From positions 124,001-188,000 of the forward strand of contig JANPBU010000013.1 of the NCBI GenBank assembly GCA_031430595.1: DNA of 64,000 nt, read 5' to 3'. The translations under genes and the position numbers were made by a program. Below are positions 45,134-53,187 of this stretch, piece by piece; the first letter of the stretch is position 1, and each line of letters starts with the position of its first letter. The DNA comes from JANNBN01 sp031430595. GTDB taxonomy: Bacteria; Actinomycetota; Acidimicrobiia; Acidimicrobiales; JANYDT01. The notes below the pieces were generated by a model that saw only the letters and a program-made list of their open reading frames with translations, ran no database searches and had not been told where the DNA came from.

Positions 45134-46430
45134 ACCAACGCTTCCGACTTGGCGAGTCATCGCGGCGCTATGTGTCGCTGCAGCGGTAGTTGGCTGGAGC
45201 GTGCGATGGGGTCAACGAGTACAACTTGACGAACGAGTCAAACTTGGTGCCGCCCCGCTCGTTGGGCAATGGGATTGGCATGCTTCTTGGCGCATCATTG
45301 CCGCACTCACCGTTGCGGCCTTCGTCATTACCTTCTTCGACCGAATCACTCAAGATCGCCGGTGGTCGCTCACGCTGTTGGCCGCCGGTTTCGCTACCGG
45401 GGCATGGACCCTCACCCTCGCCCTTGCAGACGGCTTCGACCGAGTTCTTGTACCGGTAGTTGACCCCACTGAGTATTGGGCGAACCTCCCGATTTTTCCG
45501 TCTGTACCTGAAATGATCAAAGGTGCCGCCGATATTGACTACCTGCTGCAATTCAGCGTGCATATCAAAGGTCATCCTCCCGGCTTTCCAATGATGCTTG
45601 TTGGGCTGAACAACCTTGGTTTGGCGCAGCCCTGGATAATTGGGATGTTGTCGTGGGTTGGAGCTGCGATCGTTACCCCGGCAGTACTCACCTGTGTTCG
45701 AAACCTGGTTGATGAACATCATGCTCGGCGAGTCGCAGCGTTTCTCATACTTGCGCCGTACGCCGTCTGGATGGGAACGTCGGCTGATGCGGTGTTTGCT
45801 GCCTTCCTGTTCACCGGGCTTGCATTAGTAACCACTGCGATGAAAACACACGGCCACAGAACTGCTGTTGGCACTGCGAGCATCGGTGGACTACTTTTCG
45901 GATGGACACTTATGATGACGTACGGGGCTTCAACCTTTATGGTCGCTCCGGCCCTCGTTGTACTTGCCGCAAAAAAGATAAGATTCTCTCGCCGCTTTGT
46001 TGTGGCGAGCGCAGGGGCGGCCGGGGCCTTAGCGGTGGTCGTCTTGATGGACCGACTCGGGTTTTATTGGCGAGACGGCCTCGAAACGGTGAGGCTTTTC
46101 TATTGGGCTGGCACCGCCCAGTTTCGTCCGTGGGCATACTTTATGGTCGGAAATGTCGGTACCCTTTTCATTGCGATCGGCCCCGCTGCAATCATTGGTC
46201 TTGTTGGTCGATTCCCGAAACGCGCCTGGCTGCTTTGCCTGTCAGGGATTGTGGCCATCACCGCAGCCAATATTTCTCAACTGTCTAAGGGCGAAGTTGA
46301 ACGAATATGGCTGATTTTCATGCCGGTGCTACTCACGGCAACGATGAACATCGAACGACCACGTCGCTGGCTATGCGTTCAGGCAGCGATCGGGGTCATC
46401 CTGCAGGTATGGCTTATTTCGAAGTGGTGA
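45105..46430 (+). CDS. Polytopic membrane protein, GT-C/mannosyltransferase-like
   Basis: 441 residues from ATG 45105, inside the end of the MarR gene. About 11-13 membrane helices are visible. The extracytoplasmic loop after the early helices holds DPTEYW and KGHPPGFP, a pattern like GT39/GT-C enzymes, which move sugars from polyprenyl carriers. The catalytic acid of GT-C (an Asp/Glu in the first loop) may be D or E of this segment. It converges with a DoxX-like gene with a 17-bp overlap. A cell-envelope glycan role is likely but unproven. Confidence 0.7.
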   Translation: MSSRVAATHRPTLPTWRVIAALCVAAAVVGWSVRWGQRVQLDERVKLGAAPLVGQWDWHASWRIIAALTVAAFVITFFDRITQDRRWSLTLLAAGFATGAWTLTLALADGFDRVLVPVVDPTEYWANLPIFPSVPEMIKGAADIDYLLQFSVHIKGHPPGFPMMLVGLNNLGLAQPWIIGMLSWVGAAIVTPAVLTCVRNLVDEHHARRVAAFLILAPYAVWMGTSADAVFAAFLFTGLALVTTAMKTHGHRTAVGTASIGGLLFGWTLMMTYGASTFMVAPALVVLAAKKIRFSRRFVVASAGAAGALAVVVLMDRLGFYWRDGLETVRLFYWAGTAQFRPWAYFMVGNVGTLFIAIGPAAIIGLVGRFPKRAWLLCLSGIVAITAANISQLSKGEVERIWLIFMPVLLTATMNIERPRRWLCVQAAIGVILQVWLISKW

Positions 46431-47319
46431 AACGCGACGGGCCAACCAGGGTGCCAACGGTTCCGAGACACAACATCAACCAGAAACCAAACGAGGCCCC
46501 GGTGCCACCAAGAAAACCGGTCTTGGCAAACTCAGCAGTTGTCCTCCATTGAACCAACACCGAGAGCGCCATTAACCCAAACAGCGCAGCAGGAACAATG
46601 ACCAACGCACGAATTTGGGTGACTGCACCAGCAATCAGCAACAGACCGAGTAAAAACGTGATCACCGCTGACTTTTGGTTAAACCAGATGAGGTTCAGTT
46701 CCCAGAAACGCCAGCCGACCCGGGCACTGGCGCTCCAGTCGCTACCGACCGTATGTCGAACCACCAAGAAACCAACCAGACCCGAAACCGCAGCCAACGC
46801 ACCAAGCGCGATTCGTGCCTTGGAAAGCGCCTCGCCGCCTCTGATGCGGGCACCATCAACGCCAATATACTGACCGGCCGCAGTAGCGAACACCACCAGG
46901 TGGGCAGCAATCATGAGGTAGTACGACCACGGCCATTCGTACGACTTGTCGTAGCCAAGCACTGACAGCAAGATATTTACGCTCAGACCGGCACCGAGGA
47001 GGCCTGCAAAGCGGGTATACAAACCCGAAATGAGCAATGCAGCCAGCAGTGCTTCCATGAGAAGGGTAACCCAACCGAAGAATCGATAGTTCTTCAAAAC
47101 AACGTTTTCGATGAACCATGCGAACTGAGGATTCACCGGTAGCCGTGTGGCCGAGTCAACATATTTGAACAAACCGTTTTGTTGAACCAACCCGAAATCC
47201 GGCGGCCGTTTCCATTCGAGGTTCGCCAACCACAACACCCCTAACGTGATTCGCATTGCCCCAATGAGCCATCCCGAAACCCGTTCATCTATCCGGCTGA
47301 GTGTGCTGTGTTCGTTCAT
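46414..47319 (-). CDS. DoxX-like membrane protein
   Basis: 301 residues from ATG 47319, with about seven hydrophobic segments. GAMRITLGVLWLANLEWKRP and the loop FFGWVTLLMEALLAALLISGLYTRFAG fit the DoxX/DoxD superfamily, which includes quinol-linked oxidoreductase subunits and actinobacterial redox-stress proteins. Its 3' end overlaps the convergent GT-C-like gene by 17 bp. No catalytic residues identify a reaction. Confidence 0.65.
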   Translation of the reverse strand: MNEHSTLSRIDERVSGWLIGAMRITLGVLWLANLEWKRPPDFGLVQQNGLFKYVDSATRLPVNPQFAWFIENVVLKNYRFFGWVTLLMEALLAALLISGLYTRFAGLLGAGLSVNILLSVLGYDKSYEWPWSYYLMIAAHLVVFATAAGQYIGVDGARIRGGEALSKARIALGALAAVSGLVGFLVVRHTVGSDWSASARVGWRFWELNLIWFNQKSAVITFLLGLLLIAGAVTQIRALVIVPAALFGLMALSVLVQWRTTAEFAKTGFLGGTGASFGFWLMLCLGTVGTLVGPSRFTTSK

Positions 47320-47392
47320 GGTGTGTCGAACCCCCTCTTACACGGACACTATTCCATCCCTTCACTTCACTGACGGATCCAATTCAATGACT

Positions 47393-48505
47393 TCAGCGAC
47401 GGATTGCCTCGCGAAGTGATGCCTGAGCAAACTCAGCCATTCCGTCGTCAAACGAAATTGACGACGAGTATCCCAAAACCTCGCTGGCTCGGGCTGTCGA
47501 CGCAAACACGTGGCGCACATCACCCAGCCGGTAGCTGCCGGTCACAGTGGGCCACACTGCGTCACCTTGCGACGCACCAAACGAACCCGCCAGCGCGTTA
47601 GCCATGTCACCGACCGAACGTGGCTGCGATGAGGCAATGTTGAACGCAGGCCCACCGGGCATACCAAACAGGGCATCGGACGCTACTGACATTGCAGCAA
47701 GATTTGCACCAGCTACATCTCGTACATGTACAAAGTTTCGCCGCTGCTGCCCGTCTTCGGTAACGCGTGGAGCGACGTTGTTCTCAAGCGCACTACGAAA
47801 GATGCTGGCCACGCCCGCATACGGCGTACCAAACGGCATACGAGCACCGTAAACATTGTGGTAGCGCAAAGCGACGACGCTGACCTCATGCTCGCGGGCG
47901 AACGCCCAAAGCAAATGTTCCTGGTGAAGTTTTGTGGCTGCGTATACATTTCGGGGCTCGAGCGGCGCCGTTTCAGGAATTTCTTCGCTGACGAGCGATG
48001 CGCCGCACCGCGGGCAAGGGGGTTCAAAGTGGCCACGGTCGAGGTCGTCAACTCGCCTCGGTCCGGGTACCACGAGGCCATGTTCGTCACATCGATATCG
48101 ACCTTCGCCATACACAACCATGCTCGACGCCAGCACCAAACGACCCGAAAAGCCACCGTCATGCATCGCTCGAAGACCGTAAGCAAACCCCATATCGTTG
48201 TGATCTGCGTACCCGTCGACGTCGCCAAAGTCGACACCCAGGCCAACTTTTCCGGCCTGGTGACACACAATATCGACCCCGTCCAGTGCCGCTCGCCAAG
48301 CATCGGCATCGCGACAATCGGCCCACCTGTACGACGCCGAAGCGCTCAAGTAATCGGGTGTGTTGTTGTGTGCTGCCGGGTCAAGGTTATCGAGCACGAC
48401 GACATCGCAATCTAACTTGACCAACTCATCAACAATATGTGAGCCGATAAAACCGGCACCTCCGGTGACCAGGACACGGGTTCCGGAAGAAATGTGTTCG
48501 CGCAT
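47393..48505 (-). CDS. NAD-dependent sugar epimerase/dehydratase with zinc-knuckle-like insert
   Basis: 370 residues from ATG 48505. The Rossmann motif is TGGAGFIG (14-21) and the catalytic YxxxK is Y188-K192 (NVYAATK), as in extended SDRs that epimerise or dehydrate nucleotide sugars. Between them is an insert with C139, H142 (RCDEHG) and C164, C167 (CPRCG) that could bind zinc. It is divergent from a GT2 gene 39 bp away and likely supplies an activated sugar to the glycosyltransferases here. Confidence 0.88.
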   Translation of the reverse strand: MREHISSGTRVLVTGGAGFIGSHIVDELVKLDCDVVVLDNLDPAAHNNTPDYLSASASYRWADCRDADAWRAALDGVDIVCHQAGKVGLGVDFGDVDGYADHNDMGFAYGLRAMHDGGFSGRLVLASSMVVYGEGRYRCDEHGLVVPGPRRVDDLDRGHFEPPCPRCGASLVSEEIPETAPLEPRNVYAATKLHQEHLLWAFAREHEVSVVALRYHNVYGARMPFGTPYAGVASIFRSALENNVAPRVTEDGQQRRNFVHVRDVAGANLAAMSVASDALFGMPGGPAFNIASSQPRSVGDMANALAGSFGASQGDAVWPTVTGSYRLGDVRHVFASTARASEVLGYSSSISFDDGMAEFAQASLREAIRR

Positions 48506-48544
48506 GTTCCTACAAAACCACAGTTCAGCTACGGTGCACGCCGC

Positions 48545-49198
48545 ATGGTCACGATCGATCTCATCATTCCCGCTTTGAACGAGGCCGAGGCGCTGCCTTG
48601 GGTGCTCGGACGCCTTCCGCCCGGCGTTCGAGCCATCGTCGTCGACAACAATTCCACCGACGCAACCGCTGAGGTTGCTCGTAACCTTGGGGCACTCGTT
48701 GTTCACGAACGTGTGCCCGGTTTCGGTTCAGCCTGCTTCGCAGGTCTGAGCGCTGCGACGGCCGACTTCGTATGTTTCATGGACGGTGACGGTTCGCTCG
48801 ACCCACACGACCTTCCCAAAATTTTTGCGCCGGTGGTTGAAGGAACCGTCGATTTGATGCTCGGCGCCCGGCGACCCGAACCGGGCGCGATGACGTTCCA
48901 CCAAAAGCTGGCCAACCGGGTGTTGGCTTACGAATTATGTCGTCGAACCGGCGATTCGATGAGCGATCTGGGCCCAATGCGGTGTGCGCGACGCGACGGC
49001 CTGCTCGCACTTCGGCTCACCGATCGACGGTCAGGTTGGCCACTCGAAATGGTGTTGAAGGCTGCGGCTCAGGGCTGGCGGATTTCCGAAATTGGCATTC
49101 CGTACACCCCCCGAAAGGGCGGAAAATCTAAGGTTACGGGCACGATCAAGGGTACGTATCGGGCGGTGAAAGACATGGGCCGACTACTGGCCAAATGA
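48545..49198 (+). CDS. Family 2 glycosyltransferase
   Basis: 217 residues from ATG 48545. The GT-A fold is opened by LIIPALNEAEALPWVLGRL; VVDNNSTDAT and the metal-binding MDGDGS follow, close to dolichyl-phosphate mannose/glucose synthase-like enzymes. No C-terminal membrane anchor is present, so the enzyme is soluble or peripheral. It converges with the DUF2064 gene, overlapping by 15 bp. Donor and acceptor are unknown. Confidence 0.88.
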   Translation: MVTIDLIIPALNEAEALPWVLGRLPPGVRAIVVDNNSTDATAEVARNLGALVVHERVPGFGSACFAGLSAATADFVCFMDGDGSLDPHDLPKIFAPVVEGTVDLMLGARRPEPGAMTFHQKLANRVLAYELCRRTGDSMSDLGPMRCARRDGLLALRLTDRRSGWPLEMVLKAAAQGWRISEIGIPYTPRKGGKSKVTGTIKGTYRAVKDMGRLLAK

Positions 49199-49810
49199 CA
49201 ACCAGGCTGTAGACGTAGAGAGCGAAGGGTACGTAGCGGCAACCCACGAAACATCGGCTGCGGTGTCGAGATCGCGCAACGTGGCAAGTTCCGCGACCGC
49301 GAGACCCAGCGATCGAAGTCGTTCTAGCTGCAACGCCCCGGTTGTTGGCTCGCTCATTGCCACACCTTCAAACACCCGTCGGTCAGCCTGGACTAACCCA
49401 ATGATCCAGTAGCCACCGTCTTCGGTCATACCGATTACTGCATCGTTATCGGCGAGGGCATCGAGTGCCCGGTCAAGTTGTTCTGCGGTCACCTGAGGCG
49501 TATCCATGGCAATGAGCACAACGGGCTCGATGTCTTCGCCAAGCACATCATCAAATGCATCGGCCAAACGAATATCGAGCGTGCCACTTCGCTGCGGCAC
49601 AACCTCATATGACGCCGGAACAATACCGTCTGGGTGACCATCGAAGACCGCGACGAGGCGGTCGGCTCGGCAGTTTGACACCGCAGCGAATGTATCGGCT
49701 AGCGCTGCCGTCGCGAGGTCGGCAGCCTGTTGCAAGGTACAGGGGGGGCAGAGGCGAGTCTTTACCCGTCCAACGACAGGTTGTTTGGCCAAAACGATAA
49801 CTGTCGACAT
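49184..49810 (-). CDS. TIGR04282/DUF2064 family nucleotidyltransferase-like glycosyltransferase
   Basis: 208 residues from ATG 49810. The signature VIVLAKQPVVGRVKTRL opens the protein, and MDTPQV and EDGGYWIIGL match the GT-A-like DUF2064 core, often found with GT2, radical SAM and AhpD-like genes. An open frame extends upstream to 49897 but the conserved start is at 49810. It is divergent from the AhpD-like gene with an inverted repeat between. Often annotated 'arsenosugar biosynthesis', but that label is not supported by other genes here. Confidence 0.85.
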   Translation of the reverse strand: MSTVIVLAKQPVVGRVKTRLCPPCTLQQAADLATAALADTFAAVSNCRADRLVAVFDGHPDGIVPASYEVVPQRSGTLDIRLADAFDDVLGEDIEPVVLIAMDTPQVTAEQLDRALDALADNDAVIGMTEDGGYWIIGLVQADRRVFEGVAMSEPTTGALQLERLRSLGLAVAELATLRDLDTAADVSWVAATYPSLSTSTAWLSFGQ

Positions 49811-49892
49811 CGACACGAAAACTATCGGTTCGGGAATGTCTTTGGTGACTACCGGGGTTTCAGCATGTTGCGCCACTACGGCACCCCCTACC

Positions 49893-49918
49893 GGCACCCT
49901 CTACCGGATACGGGTGCC
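49893..49918. promoter_or_regulatory. Inverted repeat between the DUF2064 gene and the AhpD/radical SAM pair
   Basis: GGCACCC (49893-49899), 12-bp spacer, GGGTGCC (49912-49918), in the 143-bp divergent gap. CTACCGG occurs twice within it. A possible operator; short arms make chance occurrence plausible. Confidence 0.35.
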
Positions 49919-49953
49919 ACGTCACCCCGATCGGTCACTAAGGTTTCACCACG

Positions 49954-50520
49954 ATGCTCGTTGAATTGCTCGACCAATCCCAGGCCCCACTGCTCGCCAA
50001 ACCCTTCTTCGAGGGTGGTGACCCTGGCCCCATCGTGGCAACGTTGGCAAACGTACCTGAATTACTCGAAGCGACCCTCCCCTTCATCGGAGCCGCACTG
50101 GGCGCATCGGCAATCCCCTTTCGCCAAAAAGAAATCATCATCGTGCGAACCTCGGCCGTACTCGGATGCCGCTATTGCATCGATTCGCACACCACGGTTG
50201 CCCTTGATGCGGGCCTTTCGTTCGACGAGGTCAACGCCCTCCGCTCGGCCGACGATGATGGGGCCGCAGTCGACACTGCGTTTGCGGCCGGGCCAGAACG
50301 AGCTCTCATCACCTGGATCGATGCGGTTGCTGGCGGGCGTGGCGCCATATCCACCGAAGCTAACGAGGCAGTCACCCGCCATTTTTCGAGTAGCGATATT
50401 GTCGACATCACCACCACAATTGGCGCAACGATGTACCTGAATCGCTATGCCACTGCACTTCAACTTCCTGTTAGCCCGTCGACTCTCACCCGCCTTGCCG
50501 CGGAAGGATTTTCATCATGA
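49954..50520 (+). CDS. Carboxymuconolactone decarboxylase/AhpD-like protein
   Basis: 188 residues from ATG 49954. The AhpD redox motif is C72-R-Y-C75-x3-H79 (GCRYCIDSHT), so a disulfide/peroxidase or alkylhydroperoxidase-like activity is expected. Its stop overlaps the radical SAM start (ATGA), so the two are cotranslated, which implies a shared pathway. It may recycle a thiol or peroxide or act on the radical SAM product. Confidence 0.87.
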   Translation: MLVELLDQSQAPLLAKPFFEGGDPGPIVATLANVPELLEATLPFIGAALGASAIPFRQKEIIIVRTSAVLGCRYCIDSHTTVALDAGLSFDEVNALRSADDDGAAVDTAFAAGPERALITWIDAVAGGRGAISTEANEAVTRHFSSSDIVDITTTIGATMYLNRYATALQLPVSPSTLTRLAAEGFSS

Positions 50521-51350
50521 GTACTGCCGTCGCAGAAGCCGTAGCCACCGGGGTTATTGGTGATCGTGTTTGGTTTTACGCGAACTATCACTGCAACCTT
50601 GAGTGTTCGTATTGCCTGACCGAGTCGGGCCCAAACGTGGCTCGAAAACAACTTGACGCCGAGTTCATGGTTGCTCGTGCTCAAGAAGCAAAAGACCTTG
50701 GCTTTACCTCGATTGGGGTTACCGGTGGCGAGCCGTTCATGGTGCCATCGATGCCCGAAACGATTGCAAGACTTTCCGATATCTTGCCGGTAGTTGTACT
50801 TTCGAACGGCACCTTGTTTCATGGTCCCCGCCTCGAACGAATCGTTTCTGCACTGGCCGGAAAAGACGTACACATACAAATTTCCCTCGACGCACCCGAT
50901 GCTTTCGCCAACGATACGAAGCGAGGCGAAGACAATTTTGACGATGTGTGTTCAGCGATACCTCGCCTTGTTGCACGTGGCCTTAGAGTTCGGATTGCAA
51001 CTACCACCGAAGACCTCGCCGATGCAGATCGCGAACGTCTGTGCGCATTACATCGCACATGGGGCGTAACCGACGACGATCACGTTGTTCGGCCGATCGT
51101 GTCTCGTGGCCGAGCGGCCCTTGACGGTATCGGCGTATCAGCCACCGTCACTGACTTGCCAGCCGAACTCTGTATTACCGCCGATGGGGCATTTTGGAGT
51201 GCGTTTGGCCCAACGGTTCGTAACGGCCGCACCGATACCGACATGCTCATCAGCCGCACGACGGCCCCACTCTCGAAACCAGCAGAGATCATGGTGCGTT
51301 TGGCTTCTGGTCGAGCGAAGGGAACCGACGCCACCCTTGGCATCAGGTGA
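50517..51350 (+). CDS. Radical SAM protein of unknown function
   Basis: 277 residues. The cluster motif is C26-x3-C30-x2-C33 (HCNLECSYC), followed by GVTGGEPF and a TIM-barrel core. There is no SPASM/Twitch cysteine cluster; only C at PAELCIT remains in the C-terminal third, so a single [4Fe-4S] is likely. It begins in the overlap with the AhpD-like gene. The length and motifs do not match ArsS, BioB, LipA or MoaA closely. It may modify a peptide or small molecule. Confidence 0.85.
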   Translation: MSTAVAEAVATGVIGDRVWFYANYHCNLECSYCLTESGPNVARKQLDAEFMVARAQEAKDLGFTSIGVTGGEPFMVPSMPETIARLSDILPVVVLSNGTLFHGPRLERIVSALAGKDVHIQISLDAPDAFANDTKRGEDNFDDVCSAIPRLVARGLRVRIATTTEDLADADRERLCALHRTWGVTDDDHVVRPIVSRGRAALDGIGVSATVTDLPAELCITADGAFWSAFGPTVRNGRTDTDMLISRTTAPLSKPAEIMVRLASGRAKGTDATLGIR

Positions 51351-51427
51351 GCGTGATCGTTTCTGACCCGGTCGGGTCAACTCATCGTTTCACCTGCCGC
51401 ACGCTGCTTCCATTCGATTGACGACAT

Positions 51428-52243
51428 CTACTCCGTTCGGTCGAGCGGGATCATCGGAATCAACCGCACAAGTACTCGCCTTACCGAAGCTACGTTCGCT
51501 CGCATCACTTCAAACACACCCTCCATGGTGACGGGGCCGCCTTCGATACCATCGAGGCCGGCGTCGTAGTCGGTTACCAGTGCGATTCCCACGAAGGGCA
51601 AACCGAGTTCTGCCGCCAAAATTGTTTCGGGGTACTGGGTCATGTTCACGACCGAACAGCCCATAGATCCAAACCATCTACTTTCTGCTTTGGTCGAGAA
51701 CCTTGGACCGTTGATGACAACCACCGTGCCGCCTTCGTGAACGGTGATTCCTTCGGCTCGTATCGCTTCAACTGCACTGGCACTCAGGGTTTTGTCGTAC
51801 GGGTGGGCAAAGGTTTGATGGTGGGTAACGCCATCAGAACCGTCGAAGTACGTATCGTTTCGGCCCCACGTTCGGTCGATGAGGTCGTCGACCACCACCA
51901 TGTGTCCGGGAACCAGTTCAGGTTTCAACGAACCGCACGAAAAAGGGGCGATCACGGCCCGCACGCCGAGCGAATGCAAGGCCCACATATTTGCTCGAAA
52001 GTTCACTGCGTGAGCGACGTGCGAGTGGTTGCGTCCGTGTCGGGGCAAAAATGCCACACGACGCATGGACGATCCCTTACCCAGGGTGCCAACCACGATG
52101 GAGTCAGACGGCGCGCCGTAGGGCGTGTCGATAGTGAGTTCCTCGGTGTCGGTCAAAAAGTCGTAGAACCCCGACCCACCGAAAACGCCAACGTCAGCGC
52201 GTACAGAACGAATTTGCGGTGGCCAGATGTTGGAAGAGCTCAT
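51428..52243 (-). CDS. S-methyl-5'-thioadenosine phosphorylase-like purine nucleoside phosphorylase
   Basis: 271 residues from ATG 52243. Family motifs are GVFGGSGFY, RHGRNHSH, INFRANMWAL-like NFRANMWAL, VINGPRFSTKAESR and the ribose/base-binding NMTQYPETILAAELG with VTDYDAG. The protein cleaves methylthioadenosine (or a purine nucleoside) with phosphate, recycling the by-product of SAM-derived reactions. The start codon shares CATG with the start of the divergent methyltransferase, so one of the two may begin elsewhere. Confidence 0.9.
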   Translation of the reverse strand: MSSSNIWPPQIRSVRADVGVFGGSGFYDFLTDTEELTIDTPYGAPSDSIVVGTLGKGSSMRRVAFLPRHGRNHSHVAHAVNFRANMWALHSLGVRAVIAPFSCGSLKPELVPGHMVVVDDLIDRTWGRNDTYFDGSDGVTHHQTFAHPYDKTLSASAVEAIRAEGITVHEGGTVVVINGPRFSTKAESRWFGSMGCSVVNMTQYPETILAAELGLPFVGIALVTDYDAGLDGIEGGPVTMEGVFEVMRANVASVRRVLVRLIPMIPLDRTE

Positions 52244-53069
52244 GAACCAAGACGGTAATCGGCCCCAGACTGCTCAGAGTCAGGCCCATCCTGCAGCGGT
52301 GGCCTATGAGCAAGACGTCCTTCCGTTTGTACGCCCATTTGCCAACGCCGTCGTTCAAGCAGCAAGCGCACATCTCAGCAAAGAGGTGAGTACCCCAGGG
52401 CCAACACCTCGCATGGTTCTTGATCATGGTTGCGGAACTGGCCTGATCACGTCAATGATTCATGCCGACTTTCCTGGCGTCCACGTTCATGCGCTTGACC
52501 CAAACCCCAACTTCCTCAGCAACGTCGAAGCAACCCCGTGGCTAAGCGTTCAACGAGGCGTTGCCACAGACCTAGACCCGAATCTCGCCTTCGTAAGCGT
52601 ACTGAGTAACCTTTGTTTGATGTTCTGCGCGAACCCGCGGGAAGACCTTGCAGCAATTCGTGCGTCTTGTCGATCTGGTGCGCACCTATCACTTTCGGTG
52701 CTTGGCCCAGCAGAAACCGTCCAGCCATTCCACATTTTCTGGAGTGCGTTCGCGGAAGAAGTCGCTGACGGGTGGGTGCCCGAACGGTACCCACATCACA
52801 AATTCGCCAACGCAAACGTTCTGCGAGATACCGCGGTTTTGGAAGGTTGGTCAGCCGTTGAAATCCTTCCCGTTCACGGCTACCGACAAATCGATGGGCG
52901 ATCGGCATGGGATTGGTTGTCAAGTGCACTTCCTGTTGGTTCGGGCGACGGATACCTTTCAGACGTTGACGAAGACACACGCTCTCGCGCCCAACGACGA
53001 TTCCTGAAACGGTGGGCCGGGGCACGTTTCTGCAGGTCACAGGCCTGGCTACTTACCGCAACAGCGTGA
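52242..53069 (+). CDS. Class I SAM-dependent methyltransferase
   Basis: 275 residues from ATG 52242; GTG 52299 (MAYEQDVLPFV) is a credible alternative that would avoid overlap with the divergent phosphorylase start. SAM-binding motif I is VLDHGCGTGLIT, motif II is VHALDPNP, and ASCRSGAHLSLSVLG fits the post-II strand. It resembles UbiE/malonyl-ACP-methyltransferase-like enzymes. It lacks the conserved cysteines of ArsM arsenite methyltransferases. Substrate unknown. Confidence 0.85.
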   Translation: MNQDGNRPQTAQSQAHPAAVAYEQDVLPFVRPFANAVVQAASAHLSKEVSTPGPTPRMVLDHGCGTGLITSMIHADFPGVHVHALDPNPNFLSNVEATPWLSVQRGVATDLDPNLAFVSVLSNLCLMFCANPREDLAAIRASCRSGAHLSLSVLGPAETVQPFHIFWSAFAEEVADGWVPERYPHHKFANANVLRDTAVLEGWSAVEILPVHGYRQIDGRSAWDWLSSALPVGSGDGYLSDVDEDTRSRAQRRFLKRWAGARFCRSQAWLLTATA

Positions 53070-53187
53070 ACACCAGACTGCCTGTCGGGCTGATAAGTAA
53101 CCGTGCGTATTGCGCTGTATCCATGTCAAACTATGTCTTCGCAAACCTTTGGTACTCGTGCATATCGATACCAGCCCAAGTCACCCA

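Noticed and set aside
47726..48415. 229-codon open frame opposite the epimerase
   Set aside because: It lies wholly inside a gene with clear Rossmann and YxxxK motifs and has no recognisable domain.
49184..51350. Arsenosugar biosynthesis locus
   Set aside because: The DUF2064 and AhpD-like families are often labelled this way, but no arsenite methyltransferase or ArsS-like protein is present and the radical SAM motifs differ.
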